From the NCBI GenBank assembly GCA_038235705.1, contig JBBSTR010000030.1:1-27120 (forward strand): a DNA stretch of 27,120 nt, read 5' to 3'. Under the pieces are notes generated by a model that made no database searches, was not told where the DNA came from, and saw nothing but the letters and a program-made list of their open reading frames with translations. This document shows positions 16,052 through 23,085 of this stretch, in pieces. Numbering within the stretch: the first letter of the stretch is position 1; the number at the start of each line of letters is the position of its first letter. Source of the DNA: CANKBT01 sp038235705. Lineage in GTDB: Bacteria; Actinomycetota; Actinomycetes; Mycobacteriales; SCTD01. Both the position numbers and the translations under genes were made by a program.

Positions 16052-17524
16052 ATGCGGGCTGGTCCGAAGGCGGCGGTGGACGGCTCGCCGCTGCCGTGGC
16101 GCCCGCGTTCGACGGGGGCCGCGAGGTTCGCCGCGTTCTGTGACCGGTTCGTCGTGACGCCGAAGGGGACCGGCGCGCGCCGGCCGATGCGGCTGCGTCC
16201 GTGGCAGGTCGAGCTCACCGGGTCGATCCTGGACCCGGACCCGCGCCCTCGGCTCGCCGGGTGGCTTCTCCCGCGCGGACAGGGCAAGAGCACGCTCGTC
16301 GCGGCGCTGGGCCTGTACGACTTGATGACGGGCGAGGAAGGCGCGTCCGTTGTCGTCGCGGCGACGGACGAGCGGCAGGCCGGGATCGTGTTCGGGATCG
16401 CCGCGCGGATGGTCGAGCTTCACCCGGACCTGTCCGGGCGCGTGCAGGCGTTCGCGCAGAAGCTCGTCGTACCGGAGCGCGGGGCGTCGTTCGTGTGCCT
16501 GCCTGCTGAGCCGAAGCGCCTCGAAGGGCTCGACCCGACGCTGGCGATCCTGGACGAGGCGGGGGTGGCGTCGCGGGACGTGTACGAGGTGCTGGCGCTG
16601 GCGCAGGGCAAGCGGGAGTCCTCGACGATGCTCGCGATCGGCACGCCCGGCCCGGACCCGTACAGCAGCGTGTTGAGCGACATGCGGGACTACGCGCGGG
16701 CGCACCCGCACGACGGGTCGTTCGTGTGGCGGGAGCACAGCGCCGCGGCGTTCATCGACCACCCGGTCGACTGCCGTCACTGCTGGCAGCTCGCGAACCC
16801 GGCCCTCGGCGACTTCCTGCACGAGGACGCGATGCGCGCGCTGCTGCCGCCGAAGATGCGCGAGAGCACGTTCCGGCGGGCGCGGCTGTGCCAGTTCGTG
16901 ACGGCGCAGGAAGGCGCGTTCCTGCCCGAGCACGTGTGGCGGGCGCTGTGCACGGGTGAGGTGCTCGCGCCCGGGTCGGAGGTCGTGGTCGCGCTGGACG
17001 GGTCGTTCAACTCGGACGCGACGGCGCTGCTCATGGCGTCGGTGTCGGCCCGGCCGCACCTGGACGTCCTCGGGCTGTGGGAGCCGCCGGCCGGGGACGC
17101 GGACTGGCGCGTGCCGGTCGCCGACGTCGAGGACGCGATCCGCGCCGCGGCTCGCGAGTACCGGGTGGTGGAGGTGATCGCGGACCCGTTCCGGTGGACG
17201 CGGACGCTGCAGGCGCTCGCGGCGGAGGGGCTGCCGGTGGTGGAGTTCCCGCACTCGACGTCGCGGCTGACGGCGGCGACGACGGACCTGTACAAGGCGG
17301 CGATCGCCGGTGAGGTGACGCACTCTGGCGACCCGGACCTGACCCGGCACGTCACGAACGCTGTTGTCGTCGAGGACGCCCGCGGCGTCCGGCTCGACAA
17401 GGGCAAGGGCAGCAGCACCCGGCGTATCGACCTCGCGGCGTGCGCGGTCATGGCGCATTCGCGGGCGACGTGGCGGGCGACCCGGCCGGGTAAGCCGCGC
17501 CGCCGGATGCTGGTGGCGCCGTGA
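16052..17524 (+). CDS. Phage terminase large subunit
   Basis: Packaging motor ATPase and nuclease that fills preformed heads with DNA. 490 aa from ATG 16052. ATPase: adenine-binding RPWQVEL, Walker A PRGQGKST at residues 74-81 and Walker B LAILDEAG ending near 171. Nuclease: first acidic strand EVVVALDGSFNSD, second VVEVIADPFRW and a final RRIDLAACAVM with the metal-binding Asp. Complete, so probably active. The start is unsure: no SD is seen, GTG 16034 or a CTG/TTG upstream are possible. It ends in a GTGA overlap with the portal gene. Confidence 0.93.
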   Translation: MRAGPKAAVDGSPLPWRPRSTGAARFAAFCDRFVVTPKGTGARRPMRLRPWQVELTGSILDPDPRPRLAGWLLPRGQGKSTLVAALGLYDLMTGEEGASVVVAATDERQAGIVFGIAARMVELHPDLSGRVQAFAQKLVVPERGASFVCLPAEPKRLEGLDPTLAILDEAGVASRDVYEVLALAQGKRESSTMLAIGTPGPDPYSSVLSDMRDYARAHPHDGSFVWREHSAAAFIDHPVDCRHCWQLANPALGDFLHEDAMRALLPPKMRESTFRRARLCQFVTAQEGAFLPEHVWRALCTGEVLAPGSEVVVALDGSFNSDATALLMASVSARPHLDVLGLWEPPAGDADWRVPVADVEDAIRAAAREYRVVEVIADPFRWTRTLQALAAEGLPVVEFPHSTSRLTAATTDLYKAAIAGEVTHSGDPDLTRHVTNAVVVEDARGVRLDKGKGSSTRRIDLAACAVMAHSRATWRATRPGKPRRRMLVAP

Positions 17525-18889
17525 CCGCCGCGCTGCTCGGGCAACTCGGAACGCGCCTGGACCTGGCCCGACCAGGCCTGGACCGGCTGGACCGGTATTA
17601 CGCGGGCACGCAGCCCCTCGGGTTCCTGGCTCCTGAGGTCCGTGCGGCGGTCGGCGACCGGCTGCGCCCGCTGGTCGTGAACTGGCCGCGGGTCGTCGTC
17701 GGCGCAATCGAAGAACGGCTCGACGTCGAGGGCTTTAGGCTCGGTACGGCCGGGGAGACGGATGATCGGCTGTGGGCGCTGTGGCAGCAGAACGCGCTCG
17801 ACGAGCTCTCGCAGCAGGCGCACGAGGAAGCCCTCGTCCACGGTCGGGCGTACCTGCTGGTGTGGGCCGGCGCGGACGGTTCCCCGCGAGTGACGGTCGA
17901 AAGCGCCCGTCAGGTGTACGTCGCGCACTCCCCCGGGTCGAGGGAGCGAGTCGCGGCGCTGAAGCGGTGGCACGAGGACGGCCACGGGCAGGCGGTCGTG
18001 TTCACGCCGTCGCGGGTCGTGCGCTACCGCACCACGACAGCGGTGCCGGTCGACGCGTTCGGCCCGGCGTACCCGGAGATGAGCGCGACGTTCGCCCTGC
18101 CCGCGTCGGGCTGGGCGGTCCTGGAGACCATGCCGAACCCGCTCGGGGTGGTGCCGGTCGTGCCGCTGGTCAACAGGGCGAGGCTGCTGGCCCCGGACGG
18201 GGCGAGCGAGCTCGCGGACGTCCTGCCGCTCGCCGACGCGATCAAACAAGCTCGCGACGGACCTCATGGTCACCGCAGAGCACTACGCCTCGCCGCGCCG
18301 GTGGGTGACCGGCATCGAGCTGCCGACGGACGACCACGGCGACGTCATCGAGGACGAGGCGATGAGCAGCGTTGCCGGGCGGACGTGGATGCTCGAAGGT
18401 GAGGCCCGGGTCGGGCAGTTCCCTGAGGCGGACCTGAGCGCGTTCACCGCCGCGGTCGGCATGTTCACGCGGCAGCTCGCGGCACTCGCGTCGCTGCCGC
18501 CGCACTACACCGACGCGGGCGGGACAGCGAACCCGACCTCCGCGGACGCGATCCGCTCGGCGGAAGCCTCGCTCGTGCAGAAGGCCCGGCGTCGTCAGCG
18601 GGCGTTCGGCGGGGCGTGGGAGGAAGCGATGCGCCTGGCGGTGCTCGTCCGCGACGGCCGGCCCGACCCGGGTCTGTCGCGGCTGGAGACGGTGTGGCGC
18701 AACCCGGAGACGCCGACGGTCGCGGCGGCGGCGGACGCCGCGGCGAAGCTCGCCGGGATCGGCGTTCCTCTCGGGGCGCTGCTGCCCGGGCTCGGGTTCA
18801 CCCCGGAGCAGCAGAAGCAGGTCCGCACGCTGCGTCGGCAGGACGCGCTCGACGCGGCCGGTGTCGAGCTCCTCGGCGCGGTCCCGTGA
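17521..18889 (+). pseudogene. Phage portal protein (SPP1 gp6-like), interrupted by a +1 frameshift
   Basis: Dodecameric vertex channel for DNA entry. The first frame (17521-about 18246) encodes the N-terminal ~240 residues (LDRLDRYYAGTQPL, NWPRVVVGAIEERLDVEGFR, HGRAYLLVW). The conserved DAINKL.TDLMV segment is then lost: the sequence has ATCAAACAAGCTC where ATC-AAC-AAG-CTC would continue the family motif. One extra A in the AAA at 18244-18246 explains it; the rest continues in the +1 frame to 18889 (ATDLMVTAEHYASPRRWVTGIELP onward). Restored length is 455 aa, normal. Either a real mutation, a sequencing or assembly error, or, less likely, +1 recoding at the rare AAA codon. Confidence 0.85.
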
Positions 18890-19494
18890 CCACGCCGGTC
18901 CCGGTCGAGCAGCCGTCGGCGTACCGGGCGCAGACGATCGCGCTGGCGTCGCGCGCCGCAGGCGAGATGACCGACGCGCTGGGCCTGCCGGTCCCGGACG
19001 GCGTATTCCTCGCGGCGGGGGTTGCCGTGGTCGCCCGGGCTGCGTCGAGGGCGACGGCGGCGGCTGACGTGTCCCTCGCCGCCGCGCTCGCGCCGGCCGG
19101 CACGCCGCCGCTGCCGCTCGGGCTCGTCCCGGCCGACGGGGTGAGCGAGCACGCCCGCAAGGGCCTCGTGTCGCTGCTCGACCTGCTGAGCGGCGAGGCG
19201 ACGTCGGACGGCCCGGCCGCGGCGGCGCGGCGGGCGCCGATCATGGCCCGGGCTGTCCGGCTCGCCCGTGAGCAGTCCCTGGACGCCGGGCAGCGGGCGT
19301 ACGCGGACGGCATGACCCGCCGCCGCGTCCCGGGCTGGACGCGGGTTACCGGCCCGGACCCGTGCCCCCTGTGCGCGGGCCTCGCCGGGCGCGGCGAGGT
19401 GCTACCGGCCGCGCACCGCATGGCCCGTCACGTCGGCTGTTCCTGCGTGCAGCGTCCGACGAGCCGCCCGCCGACCCGGGGGCGTGCCCGTTGA
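18886..19494 (+). CDS. MuF-like minor head protein
   Basis: 202 aa from GTG 18886 (GTGA overlap with the portal stop). The C-terminal part WTRVTGPDPCPLCAGLAGRG with C160-x2-C163, followed by RHVGCSC (H182, C185, C187), is the cysteine/histidine signature of phage Mu gpF-type head morphogenesis proteins, which usually follow the portal gene. The N-terminal two thirds are Ala-rich helices, as in actinophage capsid-associated proteins. It probably sits at or inside the portal vertex and may be ejected with DNA. No capsid-protease triad is visible. Confidence 0.8.
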   Translation: MTTPVPVEQPSAYRAQTIALASRAAGEMTDALGLPVPDGVFLAAGVAVVARAASRATAAADVSLAAALAPAGTPPLPLGLVPADGVSEHARKGLVSLLDLLSGEATSDGPAAAARRAPIMARAVRLAREQSLDAGQRAYADGMTRRRVPGWTRVTGPDPCPLCAGLAGRGEVLPAAHRMARHVGCSCVQRPTSRPPTRGRAR

Positions 19495-19979
19495 GCTCGG
19501 CGAAAATCAGCGGGGACCGGGAGGTCCGCGAGCTGCTGCGTGCGATGCGCGAACGTGCCCGCGACGCCGGCCCGGCGTGGCCGAAGGTCGGCGACTACAT
19601 CGCCGATCAGGTCGGCCGGCAGTTCGACAGCGAAGGCGCGCACTTCGGTACGCCGTGGGACCCGCGCCGACCGGACTACGGCCCGCGGGCGCGGATGGGC
19701 GGCGAGCCGGGCTGGGACGCGCTGCGCCCGGACTTCGGCCACGGGCCGCTGCTCGTCCAGACCGGCGAGCTGCGCCGGTCGTTCACCTCGCGGCCGATGA
19801 GCGTGGAGCGGTACGAGCCGACGCGGGCGGTGTTCGGCTCGGACGACTACAGGGCGCCGTTCCACCAGCACGGCACCGACGACACCCCGGCCCGCCCGAT
19901 CCTGCTGGCAACCGACCTGATGGCGCAGGACGCCTCGGCGATCCTGGCCCGTTACATCGTTGAGGGACGTGTGACATGA
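19491..19979 (+). CDS. Phage virion morphogenesis / tail completion-like protein (Mu gpG-like)
   Basis: 162 aa. Features of the family: FDSEGAHFGTPWDPRRPDYGPRAR (the F..EG..P.G..W.P pattern), GPLLVQTGELRRSFTSRP (L..TG.LR.S), and YRAPFHQHGTDDTPARPILLATD (FHQ.GT...PARP.L). Such proteins join head to tail or mature the head. The start is taken as TTG 19491, which overlaps the MuF gene stop as TTGA with a G-rich run upstream; no ATG or GTG in frame gives the N-terminal helix. If the element is a satellite, this is a likely interface for a helper tail. Confidence 0.75.
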   Translation: MSSAKISGDREVRELLRAMRERARDAGPAWPKVGDYIADQVGRQFDSEGAHFGTPWDPRRPDYGPRARMGGEPGWDALRPDFGHGPLLVQTGELRRSFTSRPMSVERYEPTRAVFGSDDYRAPFHQHGTDDTPARPILLATDLMAQDASAILARYIVEGRVT

Positions 19980-20419
19980 ACGAGCCGACCGACACCCCCA
20001 CGACTCCGCCGGGCGGCGGTGCGGCGCCCATCCCGCCGCCGCCCGGCGGTCCGACCCCCGACCCGGCCGGTGAGCCGGACACGTTCGGCCGCGAGTACGT
20101 CCAGCAGCTCCGCGACGAGGCCGCGGGGCACAGGGTGAAGGCGAAGCGCGTCGACGCGCTCGCGGCCCGTCTGGTGACCGCTCATGCCGCCGCGACGGGC
20201 AGGCTCGCGGACCCGTCGGACCTGCCGTACGACGAGGCGCTGTGCGACGAGGACGGCGTGCCCGACGAGCAGCGGGTGCGCGCGGCGGTCGACGAGCTCC
20301 TCGAGCGCAAGCCGCACCTGGCGTCCCGCCGGCCCGTCGGCGACGTCGGGCAAGGCGCCCGGCCGGGTGAGCTGGCCGGTGTGAGCCTCGCCGGTCTGCT
20401 CCGCGCCGGGGCGGGGTAG
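19976..20419 (+). CDS. Probable phage head scaffolding protein
   Basis: 147 aa, ATG at 19976 in an ATGA overlap with the upstream gene. The first ~35 residues are Pro/Gly-rich, followed by a charged helix (TFGREYVQQLRDEAAGHRVKAKRVDALAARLVTAHAA) and a Val/Leu-Glu helix near EQRVRAAVDELLERKPHLASRRP. Composition, size and place just before the major capsid gene fit actinophage scaffolding proteins, which fill the procapsid before DNA packaging. No catalytic motif. Identification rests on position and composition. Confidence 0.65.
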   Translation: MNEPTDTPTTPPGGGAAPIPPPPGGPTPDPAGEPDTFGREYVQQLRDEAAGHRVKAKRVDALAARLVTAHAAATGRLADPSDLPYDEALCDEDGVPDEQRVRAAVDELLERKPHLASRRPVGDVGQGARPGELAGVSLAGLLRAGAG

Positions 20420-20428
20420 GCAGAGCGG

Positions 20429-20434
20429 TACCGT
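20429..20434 (+). promoter_or_regulatory. -10 element of a leaderless promoter for the lipoprotein gene
   Basis: TACCGT is exactly 7 nt before the ATG at 20442, the geometry of leaderless genes elsewhere in the window. It gives the cargo gene its own promoter inside the structural operon, so it can be read in the lysogen. Confidence 0.55.
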
Positions 20435-20441
20435 CGGCTTC

Positions 20442-20954
20442 ATGCGCGCAAAGTTCGTAATCCTGGCTATGTCCCTGTTCGCTGCTGCCGGCTGCGGCGG
20501 TGGCGAAAGCGCGCCAAGTGCGGCGAACCCGGTCGAGAGCCCAAGCGTCGCCGCAACAGAGCCCAGCGCAGCGCCGTCGGCAACGGAGCCCAGCGCAGCG
20601 CCGTCGACAACGACGAAAGCGCCGGCGCAGCCCGGGAGCAAGGGCGACTACACAACCAACGCTGAGATCCTCACCGTGCTCGAAGGTGCGGGCCTCGAAT
20701 GCGCGGGCTACAAGCAGCAGCAGTCCGCCGCCGCGAGTGAAGACGGCGTGTGCAAGCTCGAAGGACAGACACTCGCCCTGGTCATCTATCCGAGTCGCGA
20801 GGTGCAGCAGCAGGTCCGTTCTGCAGTGACGGCGTTCGACTCCGGATACCTCATCGAGGGCGGCGATGCTTGGACGGTGGCCGTCATAGGCGGCAGCCAG
20901 GCGCTGGCAGATCAGGTGCATGACGCACTCGGCGGCGAGATCAGCCAGTTCTGA
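20442..20954 (+). CDS. Secreted lipoprotein, cargo (moron) gene within the head operon
   Basis: 170 aa. N-terminal signal MRAKFVILAMSLFAAAGC with a lipobox (AAAGC, lipidated C18), so it should be exported and anchored to the outer face of the membrane. Residues about 19-66 are a Pro/Ser/Thr/Ala-rich linker with a nine-residue tandem repeat; the rest (ILTVLEGAGLECAGYK, DGVCKLEGQTLALVIYP, a VRSAVTAFDSGYLIEGG segment) forms a small domain with two cysteines that could bridge. I recognise no family. It splits scaffold from capsid, has its own leaderless promoter, and is not a virion protein by sequence; lysogenic functions such as superinfection exclusion are the obvious inference. Confidence 0.85.
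   Translation: MRAKFVILAMSLFAAAGCGGGESAPSAANPVESPSVAATEPSAAPSATEPSAAPSTTTKAPAQPGSKGDYTTNAEILTVLEGAGLECAGYKQQQSAAASEDGVCKLEGQTLALVIYPSREVQQQVRSAVTAFDSGYLIEGGDAWTVAVIGGSQALADQVHDALGGEISQF
20553..20606 (+). repeat. In-frame 27-bp tandem repeat in the lipoprotein linker
   Basis: Units 20553-20579 and 20580-20606 differ at one base (A to G, synonymous) and each encode ATEPSAAPS. It lengthens the linker between the lipid anchor and the folded domain. Confidence 0.92.
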
Positions 20955-20982
20955 TAGCAGGGCGCGTAACCTGAGCGGCGCG

Positions 20983-21037
20983 GGCCGGGTGCCTGCGTCA
21001 CGCAGACGGCCGGGTGCCTGAGCGATCCATCGGATCG
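20983..21037 (+). promoter_or_regulatory. Repeat and hairpin in the leader of the major capsid gene
   Basis: GGCCGGGTGCCTG occurs twice (20983-20995 and 21008-21020, 25 bp apart), followed by the hairpin CGATCC-ATC-GGATCG (21023-21037) and an SD CAGGAGA before ATG 21054. TAACCT at about 20967 could be a -10. Suggests separate control of capsid level. Confidence 0.5.
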
Positions 21038-21053
21038 AACCTCAGGAGAACTC

Positions 21054-21944
21054 ATGCCCGCGTCCACCACGACCGCCCCCGAGCTCACCCGCGAGCAGGT
21101 GCAGGCGATCCTCGTGCAGCCGCTGCAGGCCGCGTCGGTGTTCCTCGCCGCTGGCCCGCGCATCTTCGACGTGACCGCCGCCGGCCCCGTCCGCATCCCG
21201 ACGATGGTCGGCATGACCGCGCCGTCCTGGCACGGCGAGAACGAGCTCATCACCGAGGTCGAAGCCGACTTCGGTGAGGTCCGCCTCCTCGATGGGATCA
21301 AGAGCCTGAAAAGCCTCACGCGGTTCTCGAACGAGCTCGCCCGTTCGAGCATCGTCGCGCTCGACGCGGCGCTGCGTGACCGGATGGTCCTTGACGTCGC
21401 CTCCAAACTCGACACGGCGCTGATCGCCGGCACCGGCGACCCGGACGGCGACGGCAAGCGCACCACGCCGCTCGGCGTCCTGAACTACGCCGGGGTGCAG
21501 CAGATCACCGGAGTCGGCGCGCCGAACCTCGACGCGCTGCTCGACGCCGTGGGACTGCTGATGGGCGCGAACGTCGACCCGACCCGCTGCCGGGTGCTGA
21601 TGACGTCCCGGGACTGGATCGCGACCCGCAAGCTCAAGGACGGCAGCGGGAAATACCTGCTGCAGCCCGACGCGACGCAGGACGGCGTGTTCCGCCTCCT
21701 GGGGCTGCCGGTGACGATCACGAACCGTATCCCGGTCGGGACCGGGACGGGCAAGCCGTCGAGCATCGTGCTAGCGGACTTCTCGCAGATCGCGGTGGCG
21801 CGTGACCTCGCGCCGAGCGTGAAGCTCCTCGACCAGACGTTCGCCGCGTTCGATCAGCAGGCGATCAGGGTCGTCGCGCACTACGACGCCGCGCCGCTGA
21901 ACCCGCAGGCCGTCGTCGTGCTCCGCGGCGTCACCGGCGCCTAG
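21054..21944 (+). CDS. HK97-fold phage major capsid protein
   Basis: 296 aa, with SD CAGGAGA at the right distance. Features of HK97-type shells: a short N-terminal arm (ELTREQVQAILVQPLQAASVF), extended-loop region (RIPTMVGMTAPSWHGENELITEVEADFGEV), the spine-helix segment KSLKSLTRFSNELARSSIVALDAALRDRMVLDVASKLDTALIAGTG, a P-domain around LDALLDAVGLLMGANVD, and a C-terminal HYDAAPLNPQAVVVL. There is no long N-terminal delta domain or protease fusion, consistent with a separate scaffold protein. Intact gene. Confidence 0.92.
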   Translation: MPASTTTAPELTREQVQAILVQPLQAASVFLAAGPRIFDVTAAGPVRIPTMVGMTAPSWHGENELITEVEADFGEVRLLDGIKSLKSLTRFSNELARSSIVALDAALRDRMVLDVASKLDTALIAGTGDPDGDGKRTTPLGVLNYAGVQQITGVGAPNLDALLDAVGLLMGANVDPTRCRVLMTSRDWIATRKLKDGSGKYLLQPDATQDGVFRLLGLPVTITNRIPVGTGTGKPSSIVLADFSQIAVARDLAPSVKLLDQTFAAFDQQAIRVVAHYDAAPLNPQAVVVLRGVTGA

Positions 21945-21946
21945 TC

Positions 21947-22354
21947 GTGGTGAGCGTGCTCGCGGTCGACATGACCGCCCGCACCGCCGCCCGCGCCCTC
22001 GGTTGGACCGGCGACAGCGAGCAGGACCAGATCGTGTGGGCGGCGGCGTTCACCGCCTGGGGACTGATCGACGGCGGGTGCCGCGGCCGTGGCTGCCCGG
22101 TCGATCTCGCGCCGACAACGGACCCGCCGACAGAGGCCGAGCTCGCCGCGATCCGCCGTGCCGGGACGGCCCCGCCGGACCTCGCGGCTGTCGCGCTCAC
22201 GGCGACGCTGCGCCTGGCGCCGAACCCGGCGCAGCGCACCTCGGAGTCGACGACGCGTGAGGGCGTCGACACCCGGCGCGTCGAGGGGTCGTTCGCCGGG
22301 TTCACGCTGGCGGAGCAGGTCGTGCTCAACCGCTACCGCCGCCGGGTCCGGTGA
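21947..22354 (+). CDS. Head-tail connector / adaptor protein (HK97 gp6-like)
   Basis: 135 aa. It follows the capsid gene by two bases, where actinophages place the first head-tail connector. The N-terminal TARTAARALGWTGDSEQDQIVWAAAFTAWGLI is helical, while RLAPNPAQRTSESTTREGVDTRR and FAGFTLAEQVVLNRYRRRVR match the NP.....SES and LT.AE...L.RYRR patterns of such connectors. Several GTG starts (21947, 21950, 21956) and ATG 21971 are possible; none has an SD. It is the last virion gene: no tail terminator or tube gene follows. Confidence 0.75.
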   Translation: MVSVLAVDMTARTAARALGWTGDSEQDQIVWAAAFTAWGLIDGGCRGRGCPVDLAPTTDPPTEAELAAIRRAGTAPPDLAAVALTATLRLAPNPAQRTSESTTREGVDTRRVEGSFAGFTLAEQVVLNRYRRRVR

Positions 22355-22860
22355 TGCCGTACGCGGACCCGGCGCGACAGACCGACCGGTACCAAGCCGA
22401 CCCGGAGCGGTTCCGGCAGCGGGCGCGGGACGCCTACGCCCGCAACCCGGGGCCGGCGCGGGAACGGGCGAGGCAGACGAGGGAGCAGGCCCGAGCCGCC
22501 CGGGAGGCGACGCAGGCCGCGGCGCGACGGGAGACGGCGCGGGTGGCCGGGGAGTTGCGCCGGACCGTGCCGGCGCCGGTTCCGTACCGGGGCGACGTTT
22601 CCTGGCAGGACCGGGCAGCGTGCGCGGGGATGGACGTGGAGGCGTTCTTCGAGCAGCACGTTCCGCCTGAGGTGAAGGCTGCGTGCCTGGCCTGCCCGGT
22701 GCGGGCGGAGTGCTTGGGCATGGTGCTGTCGTTCGCCACCACCGACGCGGTCGGCATGTGGGGCGGCACAACGGCACAGGACCGGTTCCGGTTGCGGCGT
22801 GAGGCCCGGGCGCGTGACACCGACGTGACACACGAGCGCACGGCGGCGTCGGGCGGGTAG
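22354..22860 (+). CDS. WhiB-family iron-sulfur transcription regulator with an N-terminal extension
   Basis: 168 aa from ATG 22354 (GTG at 22351 overlaps the preceding stop). The C-terminal half is a WhiB domain: SWQDRAACAGMD with C90, then C111-x2-C114-x5-C120 (the four [4Fe-4S] ligands), and the G134-M-W-G-G turn followed by a basic tail, RFRLRREARARD, for DNA contact. The first ~70 residues are unusual: MPYADPARQTDRYQADPERFRQRARD resembles the leader of phage HNH proteins, followed by an Arg/Glu/Ala-rich likely coiled coil. Phage WhiB proteins, such as that of mycobacteriophage TM4, alter host gene control and block superinfection. Last gene before attR. Confidence 0.9.
   Translation: MPYADPARQTDRYQADPERFRQRARDAYARNPGPARERARQTREQARAAREATQAAARRETARVAGELRRTVPAPVPYRGDVSWQDRAACAGMDVEAFFEQHVPPEVKAACLACPVRAECLGMVLSFATTDAVGMWGGTTAQDRFRLRREARARDTDVTHERTAASGG
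22813..22832 (+). repeat. Integrase arm-type site candidate, right end
   Basis: Paired GTGACAC heptamers 11 bp apart, matching 12482-12501 at 19 of 20 positions, in the 3' end of the WhiB gene and 131 bp from attR. Confidence 0.6.
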
Positions 22861-22861
22861 T

Positions 22862-22923
22862 CGCAGGTCAACCGGGGTGAAACACCTGTTAGCGCAGGTC
22901 AGCGGGGGTAAGCAACCGTTACC
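22862..22923 (+). repeat. Two imperfect ~30-bp direct repeats beside attR
   Basis: Units start CGCAGGTCA at 22862 and 22893 and share CGCAGGTCA-N-C-N-GGGGT, then with a one-base gap A-A-R-C-A-M-C-Y-GTTA. A third start, CGCAGGCCA, is at 22926. They fill the non-coding gap between the WhiB gene and attR, where integrase or excisionase sites are expected. Confidence 0.6.
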
Positions 22924-22963
22924 GTCGCAGGCCACGGCGACGCGCTAAGGCCATGCCAGAGTG

Positions 22964-22977
22964 CGAGAAGAACGTGT
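22964..22977 (+). repeat. attR core (14-bp direct repeat)
   Basis: Exact copy of CGAGAAGAACGTGT at 12422-12435. Reading on in the coaX frame gives N-V-W-P-S-R-V then a stop, so this side carries the original host gene end. Confidence 0.9.
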
Positions 22978-22994
22978 GGCCCAGCCGGGTGTGA
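22977..22994 (+). other. Displaced native 3' end of coaX
   Basis: TGG-CCC-AGC-CGG-GTG-TGA directly follows the attR core in the coaX frame. Before integration CoaX would have ended EKNVWPSRV. Confidence 0.8.
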
Positions 22995-23009
22995 CGGTCC
23001 CGCCCGTCG

Positions 23010-23038
23010 TCCACAGGTGGTGGCCTTCTCCACAGGTG
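23010..23038 (+). repeat. Two TCCACAGGTG direct repeats resembling DnaA boxes
   Basis: TCCACAGGTG at 23010-23019 and 23029-23038, 19 bp apart. With the preceding bases they read TCGTCCACA and TTCTCCACA, each one mismatch from the actinobacterial DnaA box TTGTCCACA. They lie in the host promoter region of the next gene. Confidence 0.4.
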
Positions 23039-23072
23039 CCTCTGCGACGGGCCCACCGTCGTGGGGCCGCCC

Positions 23073-23078
23073 TAGCGT
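23073..23078 (+). promoter_or_regulatory. -10 element of a likely leaderless promoter
   Basis: TAGCGT is exactly 7 nt before the ATG at 23086 and decides that start over an upstream in-frame GTG at 23017. Confidence 0.5.
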
Positions 23079-23085
23079 GACCGGC

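Larger units (their letters stand above)
12422..22977 (+). mobile_element. 10.5-kb head-only phage satellite-like integrated element in the 3' end of coaX
   Basis: Bounded by identical 14-bp repeats. It carries a leftward integrase/RHH pair and a rightward set: two early unknown genes, HNH endonuclease, large terminase, portal, MuF-like, gpG-like and scaffold-like proteins, a lipoprotein, major capsid, connector and WhiB. No tail shaft, tape measure, receptor-binding, holin, endolysin or evident small-terminase gene is present. The gene set and order resemble cf-PICIs and phiRv1/phiRv2. The coherent order and the conserved overlaps between most head genes argue against random decay; the portal frameshift argues for it. 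Confidence 0.85.

Noticed and set aside
22861..22963. Direct repeats near attR as a CRISPR array
   Set aside because: Only two imperfect units plus a degenerate third, with no distinct spacers and no cas genes.
23010..23038. DnaA-like boxes as a chromosomal origin
   Set aside because: Only two imperfect boxes, with no AT-rich unwinding region and no dnaA/dnaN context.
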